This document shows positions 23,496 to 34,250 of a stretch of DNA of 64,000 nt, in pieces. Made by a program: the position numbers and the translations under genes. Positions within the stretch are counted from its first letter, which is position 1. Each line of letters begins with the position of its first letter. Origin of the DNA: Culex pipiens pallens (lineage: Eukaryota; Arthropoda; Insecta; Diptera; Culicidae). The stretch lies in NCBI RefSeq assembly GCF_016801865.2, contig NC_068938.1:51972493-52036492 (forward strand), in the 5' to 3' direction. The notes beneath the pieces are model-generated. The model was not told the DNA's origin. It searched no databases and was given only the letters and a program-made list of their open reading frames with translations.

Positions 23496-23876
23496 CAGTA
23501 GTTGTTCGGTAACTGGGCTGAGAACGTAGCCCAGTCACCGAATGTTGCTCGTTAACTGGGCTGAACAAAAAATAACGAGGGGACCACCGATGCATAATAT
23601 TTTCCAGATGAAATATAAAAATAAAAGTTACTCAAATTTATTTACAATGCTTACTTTTCATATTTCTTTAATTGTAACTTGAAATTAAACAAAAGTTTGA
23701 AAAAAGTTTTTTTATTTATTGAATATGATTTTTGCATCCATTAACCCCTCGGTCATTTTGGTTTGTTTTGGTTTTTTGACGTTTGTCTGCTTTTTAACTG
23801 GGCTACGGCCCAGTTATCGAGCGCCCAGTTAAAAAGCAGCCCAGTTAAACAACGCCCAGTTACCGAACAACTACTG
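23496..23876. mobile_element. pogo-like miniature transposon, perfect 25-bp inverted ends
   Basis: Starting at CAGTAGTTGTTCGGTAACTG and ending in its exact reverse complement, the element is 381 bp and sits between TA dinucleotides (23494-23495 and 23877-23878). CAGT...ACTG ends with TA duplication are the hallmark of pogo/Tigger-like DNA transposons. The interior has extra subterminal copies of AACTGGGC in both orientations and no transposase, so it is non-autonomous. Confidence 0.85.
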
Positions 23877-24069
23877 TATAACAAAAACTGTCAAGGAATT
23901 ATTTAGATAAATTAAATTAAATAAATTTGAGAATTACATGAAACTGTGTCGAAACAAATTTCACAAAATGCTATCAGAATGCTTATGACTTGCACGTTTA
24001 AAAGTATTCATAAAATAAACCGTTACTTCAATCGAATCATTCAAAAATTAAATCAAATTATTCGCTCTA

Positions 24070-24465
24070 CAGCATTGCCTTGGCGTTCTCGTTTGCGAGA
24101 TTCCTACTCGAAACTAGGTGTCCGAAGGCTTGATTGTTGAGGTAATTGCAAACCTCTTTTTACACCTTAGCTTCCATCCACCCCGGGATTCGAACTGACG
24201 ACCCTTGGATTGTTAGTCCAACCAAAGTCCAACTGCCTACCAGCGACTCCACCGAGACAGGACCCAGGGAGACGACTCCTACACCTGGACTGAGCTAACG
24301 ACCTAACCTTTGTAGATTAGTCCGGGACCAACATTTACTTCCCTTCCGACGGAAGGCGTGATCAGACAAATCTCGTCTCGAAAAATGCCACCGGGACCGT
24401 CTGGGATCGAACCCAGGCCGACTGGGTGAGAGGCAATCACGCTTACCCCTACACCACGGTCCCGG
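24070..24465 (-). mobile_element. tRNA-derived SINE, copy 1 (Glu-like head)
   Basis: Read on the minus strand, the head (24463 down to 24393) is tRNA-like, with B-box GGGTTCGATCCC and closing stem GGGACCG / CGGTCCC. Then comes a body with GGAAGTAAATGTTGGTCCCG and GGTGTAGGAGTCGTCTCC. A second tRNA-like module with AGTTCGAATCCC lies around 24180-24250. The body and second module recur at 59345-59752, but with a different head. The element sits inside the proposed CPR intron. Confidence 0.75.
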
Positions 24466-24594
24466 ATCATTATAGTCTTCATTTTTTTTTTTTTTGTAAA
24501 ACGTTTAAAAGTTTACGAAATGTCAAGTTTGCTTTTACGAATGATATCGTTCTCAGTGTTTTCACGAACACTTTTCCAGAGTTTTTTTTTTATT

Positions 24595-24800
24595 GAAAAG
24601 GTCCTATAACATGTGAAACACAACAGTTTATATGACCTTTAAAAAACTCTAGATTTGTTAATTCAAATGTTCAAAGGTTTTCACAAGTTTTAGAAAGCCT
24701 TTGGATCTTTTAATGGATAAATATATTTAGTAAGGAATGTCTAAAAGAACAATTCTAGAGTGTTTTTTAAAAGGTCCTATTAACATATGAAAAAAAAAAT
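24595..24800. repeat. Short AAGGTCCTAT-type inverted repeats
   Basis: AAAAGGTCCTAT(T)AACAT(A/G)TGAAA occurs at about 24597 and 24770, with an inverted partner (GACCTTTAAAAAACTCTAGA) near 24638. These are remnants of a small foldback repeat related in style to the one at 6220-6479. Confidence 0.4.
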
Positions 24801-24877
24801 AATAAAGTTTGAATTGAGAAAACCCGAAAAACTCTCCCTTTTTAAATCAAACTCACAGTTAAATTTAAATGTCTAAT

Positions 24878-25357
24878 TAACATTCCAACGCCCAAGGCTC
24901 CAAAAAAGTTGGAACGGTAACTTCAACTCAATGGTTCTCGGGCATAACTCAACAAATCAAGATGATTCTTCTTTCCAGTGATTTGTTAGGATGTCTAGAT
25001 GATTCTATAACTTTGCAGAACTTAATTTGATCAAACCTGTAATTTTTGTAATCAAAAACATCGTTCCAACTTTTTTTTTCACGTGTAAAAAATAATTCGC
25101 CAAAAATTCCGCGGGGGCAGTCGTTTTAAAAAAAGGTGGAACGATGTTTTCGGTCGCAGAAATTACAGATTTGATCAAATCAAGTTCTGCAAAAATTTAG
25201 GATCATCTAGACATTCTTACAAATCACTGGAAACAAGAATCGTCCCGATTGGTTGAGTTATGCCCAAGAACCAGCGAGTTGAAGTTGCCGTTCCACCTTT
25301 TTTGGGAGGATTGGGCGTCCGTGTAAGTTGGACATGCGTTGGGCGTTCCAGTGTTAA
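24878..25357. mobile_element. Foldback element with TTAACA..CAACGCCCAA ends
   Basis: The ends are TTAACATTCCAACGCCCAA and GTTGGGCGTTCCAGTGTTAA. Inside are two long inverted arms (about 24905-25080 and 25128-25315) sharing words such as GATTTGATCAAAT/TTGATCAAA, TTGCAGAACTT/AAGTTCTGCA and GGGCATAACTC/GAGTTATGCCC. No coding region. Confidence 0.75.
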
Positions 25358-26541
25358 CAAAAGCTTTGACCAAATCAAAAAAGCAATTCAATGTTCAAAA
25401 ATTGTTAAAATTCCATTCAAATCCGTATTATGCGTGAAATTCCCTACAAAAATTCCGGCCTGTTTTAAATAAAACACTTATCTTAGATTTCACATTGTTT
25501 GGTATAATTTTATTTGTTTTCGATTCTTGTTTTTTTAAACAGTCATGTCATATAAAAACAAAGAAATATATTAATAAGAAACATATTTAATTTGAATCAA
25601 ATTGGATTAAAAATTGTGGTTCCTTAAATATTTAAAACACATCATAGAACAAAAATAAAATTGTAATGTATTTTTAACTGTCTAAAAACTGCTGTCCATT
25701 TTTAGATCGAAGTGTAGATTATCAGCAATTAACAGTATTGAGCTAATTCTATGAATTTAAACATATAAAACATGACAGTGTTTTCAAAATTTAATGTTTC
25801 CAAAATTTCCCGGAATCCCGGGAAAATCCCCTAATTAAACATAAATTTGATTATTACTATTTTAAAGCAAAGCAAACAGCTCTGGGCGTTAGAAGGGAAA
25901 TAGTGTTATGAGACCATGTTTTTAGACCCAGAACATCACTAAAATTTGTCATTCTATTAACACTACTTAAACCAGAACATTTTTTTATCGATTTAGTTTT
26001 TTAACTTCATGTTTATTTACAAAAGATTATGACTGATTGTTCACCAATACAGATTATATATGTGCACTTATTTCACATCACATTTTGAACCACTTTCCAA
26101 CACCGAACCCCACAGAAGTCCTCCCGAGAGTTAATCCATAACGGCAGAAGACATTTGATCTTTCTGAAAGCACCCTCTCTAGAAGTCTCGTCATCACCAC
26201 CAGCACCGCGCGCAGCGTTCGTGCGCCGGGACCAACCCTGCTTGGCTTGGCTGCCAGTTAGGTAATCGCTCGGTATTGCTAAATCATGAATCACGAGGTC
26301 TCGAGGGCCAAACCCCGGCTCGGGAACCTTAACGACGAAGCGCCTCGCGTGTCGCCTGACAAGGCTCGCTGGTATGATATATTGCCGTTTTTTTTTTGCC
26401 AGAGGAGGAGGTCTCTTTGTCTTCGCGTTCTGTTTTCCAGGTCACACAACAACGGGTTCATTCACTTTGAGCACACAACACTGCACCGCCGCCCCTGTGG
26501 GGGTCACTGGAGATCACCGGTTACGTAACCCTGGTACTTAC

Positions 26542-26553
26542 CAGAAGCTTCAT
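26542..26553 (-). CDS. Tiny first coding exon (MKLL) of a cuticular protein gene
   Basis: The minus strand reads a start codon in the context GTGAAAATG, four codons (Met-Lys-Leu-Leu), then a perfect donor GTAAGT. This is the standard first exon of insect CPR genes and is in phase 0. Exon 2 of the CPR gene at 10838-11061 begins in phase 0 inside a signal peptide. Joining them gives MKLLIFSLLLAYSYA, an ideal signal sequence. A TATA box and initiator lie 130-170 bases upstream. No other headless minus-strand exon exists between 22.9 and 26.5 kb. Joining is inference, but every testable sequence property agrees. Confidence 0.7.
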
Positions 26554-26682
26554 TTTCACGCACTTTCTGGAAACTGGGCTCACAGGGTCACAGGGTTCAA
26601 GCCAAATTTGTTTGTGTGTTCCAGCTGGTAACCCTTCGAGTGTTGATCTTGTGTATGCTCTAGGAAAGAAAGTAAAATCTAG

Positions 26683-26720
26683 ACTGCGGCCAGAGATCCC
26701 CGTTGATGGGTCTTTATATA
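26683..26720 (-). promoter_or_regulatory. TATA box and initiator for the MKLL exon
   Basis: TATATAAA on the minus strand (26720-26713) is followed about 35 bases later by GCAGTC (26687-26682), a reasonable arthropod initiator. The surrounding 26.1-27.4 kb is much GC-richer than the flanking intron and spacer, as at the other CPR promoters here. Confidence 0.7.
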
Positions 26721-29035
26721 GAGACCGTCTTAAAGTGATGCAGTTTTTGTTTTGCACCCCCTCGCGCGTGCTTTGGCTAGGAGGTTCGTCGCTTGGTTCG
26801 TTGGGCGAGCTTCCTTTCCCTCACTCCAAAAGGCCCACGACGAGCCTCAAGAGAGCATTCGAGCGAGGTGAAGAGGAGTCCGACCATTTCCCGGCGCAGT
26901 TTCGAGCCGGTTGGTTGGATGCGACGATCTTTGGACTGTGCTGCGGTGCTCGGTGTTGATGGCCAATCCGTTGTTGTCGTCACCGTGTTCTTCACGTACA
27001 CCTCCCCCAATCGTCGTTCGTCGTCCGCGGCGTGGCATTATGCGCAGTCGGTATGCTGCGGCAGTTGGTTTTCATGAGTTCAACAAAAATCATGAATAAA
27101 TTTTCACTTTTAAGCTTAAAGCACCTTCCTCATAGCTGGAGCCAATCGACCGCAAAACTTCAACAAAAACCCAACTTCTTCAACAACGTGCGATGTGACA
27201 TCTCTATCTCGCAGCCGGTCCCCAGCGATCCGGCCAAATCCAACAGCAGCACAAGAAGATGGACCGGCGGTAATTGGCTTCGGATCCGATTAGGATCGAC
27301 CGGTTGTGCTGCTGCTGTTGCAAACATCGGTCGTTGATTTTGGTGCGGGTTTTTGCACAGTAGCTCATCCAACCAGATGACATGGAGATGAAATGTTTCT
27401 GCCGTTAAGTAATTTGCTGTTTGGCGCGTCGGATGACCTCGTCAACGTTGACGACAAGGGGTCATTTGGACTGTTTGGTAATATTGCGTGTTTGACCGTT
27501 TGTAAGCCATTGCTGTTCATCATCCAGTGAAGGTCACGAAGGGATAGTAGCGTTTGAACTTGAACTAGATAAGCAAAAAAGCAACGAATCAACGAATCAA
27601 CGAATCAACGAATCAACGAATCTACGAATCTACGAATCAAACATCCTAAACATCACAAATTCAACATATTGTAAATATCTAAGCCCAAACAGCATAACGA
27701 TGGCAATTTATTTCCTTTCGATAATCGTACGATCCGCAACTGTTACCTTCAAACCCACTGACTCACTGACTGACACTTGAGTGTTTTGCACGTGGCATCT
27801 CTTCGAAACCTGCAGACCAGGGGAAACGTTAGCGAAACAGGCCCACAGCCACGTAACGCAAGCGCGTAAGAAATTATAACCTCAAAGCATAAAAAAGGTA
27901 AAAAATGCACCAAAACAGACTCGGCATCGGCTGATGCTCAAGTTACGACCAACGGGCAAAACCCTTAATTTCTATTTTGCCTAATCAAACTTCAGTTCAA
28001 TTCAAAAAGCGCCAGATTAGCTAGATCATGATCGATTTTATGTAATGGACTTTTTTCTGCTCCACTCGGGGCAACAAAGTGTTGGAGAGAGAGGAGCTTT
28101 GTTGGCGAAATTTTAACCTACTGACACTGGGTTTGTGGTTGGCAAAAGCCACAACCACAGAGGAAGGAGTTTTGCATTGACTAACATGATAACATGTTTT
28201 GCTTGAAGATTTGGTTAGAAGAAAATGATACAGTAACTATTTTTCAAATTATTTTCATGCTTTTTATTATTCTTTTTTTAAAGCTGGTTGCCTTAAACTT
28301 AAAATGAAACAATTTAATTTTTACCAATGCCACGTGAGTTCATCTAACTAACAAAAAAATAATCTAATAAATCTCAAGCTCGTTGCCACAAAAAGCTATA
28401 AAAACAATCCATCTTCCATCATAGGTACTACACGCTAACCGCAAATTGTTCAAGTTCATTGCTTTTCCAGCAGAGAGTGGCACCGCTTCAAGGGTCTTAA
28501 TAAAGGCAATCAACGATTGGCAGAAGACATTCAATGAGGGTCTTGCTTTGCAGAGCCACGTCAGCCAAATCGATCCGACTTTCGACAGAATGTTATTTCC
28601 TGTGGCAAAAAAGTTTGTGTATTCGTTTAAATCGAACCTTAATTGAGCGGAGCTTTTTTCAGCAAGCATTTGCTTTCTGCAAGCCCTCAAAGCTCACAAA
28701 AACTAATTACCCCTTGGTGCATTCGGTGAAGGTACCCCCTTGGTAAATGTGCAGTTCCCATGAGTCACTTCAAATACACTCACAAACTTGCTCTCATTTG
28801 TCAAGAAGGGGGTGACTTTGACGGCTGTTGGGGTACAATTTTGCTTTCAACATTTCCCATATTTCCCATTCATCAAGGGGGCAAATCGTTACCACCGCAG
28901 CAGCAGTGATATTTCGTTTGAGGTTATGTTTGATGCTTAAGACCATTTTCATGCAACTTGAGCGAGCTTTTGATTGTGGTGCATTGAAATGCAGCCCTCG
29001 GGGGGGTTTTGGGATTGTTTTTCCCAAGCTTCAAT
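26721..29035. other. Unique upstream DNA, no gene confirmed
   Basis: Probably promoter-proximal sequence for the gene starting at 26.55 kb (26721-27550), then moderately complex DNA. An imperfect inverted repeat CAACAGCAGCACAA / TTGTGCTGCTGCTGTTG lies at 27239-27320. A minus-strand frame of 108 codons at 28364-28690 and a plus-strand frame of 73 codons at 28425-28646 overlap. Neither shows a known domain, so I do not call either a gene. Confidence 0.35.
27582..27641. repeat. Minisatellite of about 8-bp unit (AACGAATC)
   Basis: About seven tandem copies of AACGAATC, with the last copies changed to TACGAATC. Confidence 0.85.
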
Positions 29036-29039
29036 CATA

Positions 29040-30685
29040 GAGCAATTCCAGCTCAAATCAGGAATTTTTCTGGTACTTTTGTACCCGACCCTCTCCGATT
29101 TCAATGAAACTTTGTAGACATGTTATCCTAGGCCTATATAAGCCATTTTTGTGTATATGGAGCCAATAGTACTCGAAAATAACATTTGAGAAGGGCGTAA
29201 GGTATTTAAATATTTTTGTATTTTGTAATTTAAAAATTACTGTATCTGGAAGCCGTTGCGTCGTATCAAAAAGTGGTCACAGACAAACTTGTAGGAAATT
29301 GGACGGGCTTTCTGAAAAAAATACACTGAAACAAAAATACACGCAACATCTATGAGATTTTTTGATTTTTAAGTCTAAAACTTAAATTTAAAGGTGATGT
29401 CACGATTTTTTTTCGTTCAAAATTTTTGAAGAAATAGCCTAAAATGTTACCAAAAGACTGACGAAAAATGCAGGATGGTATGTCTCTCCTAAAAAAATAC
29501 AAAAATCATTTACTAAAACAGTTTTTTTGGAAAGTGGTCTAAACGTCAAAATTTTGGCAAACCGGTAGTGGCAATCGATTCTCCAGACAATTTTACATTA
29601 AAGTCTCCATATTGACCATGGTCCTATGTCCAATCCTTGGGAAGATACAGCGGTTTTAAAAATAAAAATGTTGAAAAAACGGGTTTTTTGGTGGTTTTTG
29701 GCAATTTCTATATGACAGACTTGGTTTTTCAGTCTCGTGAGTATTTTTAACGGAATGCTCGTCCAATTTCCCATAAGTTTGTCTTTGACAGCATTTCAAT
29801 TGGATGTAAGGGCTTACAGATATAAGCTTAACTACATTGCTAATAACTGAAATAGAATATTTTTTCAGTGTAGTATAGTAACCTGGATAGTAAATTAGCC
29901 TATATCTGTAAGCCCTTACATCCAATTGAAATGCTGTCAAAGACAAACTTATGGGAAATTGGACGAGCATTCCGTTAAAAATACTCACGAGACTGAAAAA
30001 CCAAGTCTGTCATATAGAAATTGCCAAAAACCACCAAAAAACCCGTTTTTTCAACATTTTTATTTTTAAAACCGCTGTATCTTCCCAAGGATTGGACATA
30101 GGACCATGGTCAATATGGAGACTTTAATGTAAAATTGTCTGGAGAATCGATTGCCACTACCGGTTTTCCAAAATTTTGACGTTTAGACCACTTTCCAAAA
30201 AAACTGTTTTAGTAAATGATTTTTGTATTTTTTTAGGAGAGACATACCATCCTGCATTTTTCGTCAGTCTTTTGGTAACATTTTAGGCTATTTCCTCAAA
30301 AATTTTGAACGAAAAAAAATCGTGACATCACCTTTAAATTTAAGTTTTAGACTTAAAAATCAAAAAATCTCATAGATGTTGCGTGTATTTTTGTTTCAGT
30401 GTATTTTTTTCAGAAAGCCCGTCCAATTTCCTACAAGTTTGTCTGTGACCACTTTTTGATACGACGCAACGGCTTCCAGATACAGTAATTTTTAAATTAC
30501 AAAATACAAAAATATTTAAATACCTTACGCCCTTCTCAAATGTTATTTTCGAGTACTATTGGCTCCATATACACAAAAATGGCTTATATAGGCCTAGGAT
30601 AACATGTCTACAAAGTTTCATTGAAATCGGAGAGGGTCGGGTACAAAAGTACCAGAAAAATTCCTGATTTGAGCTGGAATTGCTC
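29040..30685. mobile_element. Giant near-perfect palindrome 1 (1646 bp)
   Basis: The left arm (29040 to about 29826) and right arm (about 29902-30685) are inverted copies with only rare differences, around a centre of roughly 75 bp. The ends are GAGCAATTCCAGCTC and its complement, flanked by the 4-bp duplication CATA (29036-29039 and 30686-30689). No coding region. It is a large foldback transposon, and its transcript would be a hairpin of nearly 800 bp. Confidence 0.9.
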
Positions 30686-31653
30686 CATAAAGTCAGCTGT
30701 GCGCAGTCAGTGCAACATAAAATGGCTCGAGCCGGTCTGGGGACGTGACTGTGGGTCGTCAATCAAGCCAAATCGTTATGTCCGGTCGCGTGCGCGCGGT
30801 AGAGAGAACTAACGAACCTGTTTTTAAAGGGCCTGGCAAAGTTCACGCGCGGTGAAGTTGGGTGGTGGGTGACATTATGGTCTGCTGAGAATCGAAATCA
30901 GATTGTAGTTGAAGGATTCGGGTTATTATGTTGAAAATCCATGTGAATATAACGAAGAAGAAGCTTCATTAGCAGAAAATTGTATTAATTGAATTAAAAA
31001 ACCAAAACTGAGTCAACATTAATGTCTTCTTTTCAATGCTCTTCAAAGATCTAAATTTAATATCAAAATAGATTTTCTTACTTCAAATAAATAAATAAAT
31101 AAGTTCAAACCTGAAAAAGTTTGAGTATTCGATGCCTTTGTAATCACATGTACTAAGATTGCTGGGATTCATATCCAGTTAGTACATTAAAGCACATAGG
31201 CATGATAGGATAGGAAATGATAACCAATAAAACTTATGTTAAAGTCAGACTTTTATCTTTGTTTTGTGCTTAATTTATATTTGTATTTGATATTTGTAGT
31301 ATTCATTATCTTCAGCCCACAAAGTTAGAAATTTCTTTTGAAAATCTCTGCAGCATCATTTGAAAAGATCTCATTAGCATTTCGACACACCTTACCTTTT
31401 CAAATTTGGCAAAAAAACGCGAGAGGCTAAACATATTTCTTAAAAACTTAAAAAAAAAATGGAACTGTATACAATTGGAAATGCATTTTCATGCGTTGAT
31501 TATCATATTAAGCAGTTTAAAAATCTGTTGAATGTTAACAAAAATGCAAAAAGATTTTTTCCGAGAAAAAAAACTCTAATGTTTACACAGATAATTCAAA
31601 GGATATTACATCATATAAATTTTACTCTTTCGATACGGTAAAATTTCAAACCT

Positions 31654-33586
31654 GAGCAATTCTCTGAGATTTCGGTCATTCGATTTTTTTTGTATTTTTT
31701 AATCCGGCTGAAACTTTTTTGGTGCCTTCGGTATGCCCAAAGAAGCCATTTTGCATCATTAGTTTGTCCATATAATTTTCCATACAAATTTGGCAGCTGT
31801 CCATACAAAAATGATATGTGAAAATTCAAAAATCTGTATCTTTTGAAGGAATTTTTTGATCGATTTGGTGTCTTCGGCAAAGTTGTAGGTATGGATAAGG
31901 ACTACACTGAAAAAAAATGATACACGGTAAAAAAATTTTTGGTGATTTTTAATTTAACTTTTTGTCACTAAAACTTGATTTGCATAAAAACACTATTTTT
32001 AATTTTTTTTATTTTTTGATATATTTTAGAGGACATAAAATGCCAACTTTTCATAAATTTCCAGAATGGGCAAAAAATCTTTGACCGAGTTATGAATTTT
32101 TGAATCAATACAGATTTTTCCAAAAAATCGAAATATTGGTCGCAAAAGTTTTTCAACTTCATTTTTCGATGTAAAATCGAATTTGCAATCAAAAAGTACT
32201 TTAGTGAATTTTTGATAAAGTGCACCGTTTTCAAGTTATAACCATTTTTAGGTAACTTTTTTGAAAATAGTCGCAGTTTTTCATTTTTTAAAAATAGTGC
32301 CCATGTTTGCCCACCATTGAAAAAAATATTTTTGAAAAGCTGAGAAAATTTTCTATATTTTGCTTTTTCGGACTTTGTTGATACGACCCTTAGTTGCTGA
32401 GATATTGCCATGCAAAGGTTAAAAAACAGGAAAATTGATGTTTTCTAAGTCTCACCCAAACAACCCACCATTTTCTAATGTCGATATCTCAGCAACTATA
32501 GGTCCGATTTACAATGTTAAAATATGAAACATTTGTGAAATTTTCCGATCTTTTCGAAAAAAATATTTTCAAAATTTTCAAATCAAGACTAACATTCTAA
32601 ATGGGCGTAATATTGAATATTTTGCCCTTTTGAAATGTTAGTCTTGATTTGAAAATTTTGAAAATATTGTTTTCGAAAAGATCGGAAAATTTCACAAATG
32701 TTTCATATTTTAACATTGTAAATCGGACCTATAGTTGCTGAGATATCGACATTAGAAAATGGTGGGTTGTTTGGGTGAGACTTAGAAAACATCAATTTTC
32801 CTGTTTTTTAACCTTTGCATGGCAATATCTCAGCAACTAAGGGTCGTATCAACAAAGTCCGAAAAAGCAAAATATAGAGAATTTTCTCAGCTTTTCAAAA
32901 ATATTTTTTTCAATGGTGGGCAAACATGGGCACTATTTTTTAAAAAATGAAAAACTGCGACTATTTTCAAAAAAGTTACCTAAAAATGGTTATAACTTGA
33001 AAACGGTGCACTTTATCAAAAATTCACTAAAGTACTTTTTGATTGAAAATTCGATTTTACATCGAAAAATGAAGTTGAAAAATTTTTGCGACCAATATTT
33101 CGATTTTTTGAAAAAATCTGTATTGATTCAAAAAATTATAACTCGGTCAAAGATTTTTTGCCCATTCTGGAAATTTCTGAAAAGTTGGCATTTTATGTCC
33201 TCTAAAACATATCAAAAAATAAAAAAAATTAAAAATAGTGTTTTTTTGCAAATCAAGTTTTAGTGACAAAAAGTTAAATTAAAAATCACCAAAATTTTTT
33301 TTACCGTGTATCATTTTTTTTCAGTGTAGTCCATATCCATACCTACAACTTTGCCGAAGACACCAAATCGATCAAAAAATTCCTTCAAAAGATACAGATT
33401 TTTAAATTTTCATTTATCATTTTTGTATGGACAGCTGCGAAATTTGTATGGAAAATTATATGGACAAACTAATGATGCAAAATGGCTTCTTTGGGCATAC
33501 CGAAGGTACCAAAAACGTTTCAGCCGGATTAAAAAATACAAAAATTAAAATTAAAGAAAAAAGACCGATTCCGTAGAGAACTGCTC
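31654..33586. mobile_element. Giant palindrome 2 (1933 bp)
   Basis: Arms of about 920-950 bp are inverted around 32600-32625. The ends are GAGCAATTCTCTGAG and its partner ending AGAGAACTGCTC, flanked by the 4-bp duplication ACCT (31650-31653 and 33587-33590). Inner arm sequence is nearly identical; the outermost ~60 bp have diverged. Apparent reading frames in the arms are mirror copies and are not genes. Confidence 0.85.
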
Positions 33587-33589
33587 ACC

Positions 33590-34250
33590 TATCAAAGCCA
33601 CCCCTGATAAGTTTGAATTTTTCTACAAAATGAAGAGTACAAATTAAATACTTACGGAATGGTATGGAATCATTCTGACCGTGGTAGAGAAGTGCTCAAA
33701 GTACCTCAAGAAGAACTTTTCATAAAATTTTGAAACGTTTAAAAAGTTAGTTAACTATAATTAAGAAAATGTTGATGAATAGCATTATTTTAATCTTCTC
33801 AAAAAGTCATGATTTTCTCAATGAACATTATTTTGAATCGGAAAACGGATTGCATTAAAAATTTATTTGTATTTTGTCAAAAAAGCTTATTAACTTAGTT
33901 AACAAAATATAAATAATAGTGTTTTTCCAAAAAAAAAACTATATCAGTAACCTTAGTGACGGTACATTTGACGTAAAAATAAAGTTAGATCACTTTAAAT
34001 CTGATATTAACAAAAAAAAAATAAAAAAAAAACAATGACTGTCAAAGTCATTCTGGAATTCAAAGTATATACTTTTCATGTAACTATTTTTTAAACGTTA
34101 TTGAAAAAACTTTTTTTCAAAGATAGTGCATGGACTTTGTGTGGTTTACCCCAGTACATGTTTTAAAAAAAATAATCTTGATAAAAACCTTACCAGTTGG
34201 AAAATATTCCATAATAAATTTAAATCCTATCAATGTCCCCCGGTTTACAG
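33590..34250 (-). mobile_element. CCGTAAACCGGGGTGAC miniature element, reverse copy
   Basis: Inverted relative to the copy at 51312-52246. It begins with ATCAAAGCCACCCC and ends with CCCCCGGTTTACAG. Shared internal text includes CTACCACGGTCAG / CTGACCGTGGTAG and TTTGTGTGGTTTACCCCAGT. This copy is shorter and more diverged. Palindrome 2 abuts its edge. Confidence 0.7.

Larger units (their letters stand above)
11062..26541 (-). other. Proposed 15.5-kb first intron of the CPR gene
   Basis: If the MKLL exon belongs to the CPR exons at 10.4-11.1 kb, all sequence between them is intron 1 (donor GTAAGT at 26541, acceptor TTTTCACAG before 11061). It contains both blocks of 141-bp satellite, the 540-bp array, a LINE-like insertion, a pogo-like miniature element, a SINE and a foldback element. 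I see no other minus-strand gene within it. Stretches 11100-12860 and 25360-26070 are AT-rich with nothing recognisable. Confidence 0.6.

Noticed and set aside
24393..24463. tRNA-Glu-like sequence on the minus strand
   Set aside because: It is fused to a SINE body shared with 59345-59752 and its anticodon arm is poorly paired, so it is a SINE head rather than a tRNA gene.
28364..28690. Overlapping open frames of 108 codons (minus) and 73 codons (plus, 28425-28646)
   Set aside because: No domain, signal peptide or convincing splice context; each is plausible by chance in this less AT-rich stretch.
32913..33263. Matching 116- and 147-codon frames in the second giant palindrome (also 31968-32411)
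   Set aside because: They are mirror copies of the same arm sequence, Lys/Phe/Ile-rich as expected of AT-rich DNA, with no domain.
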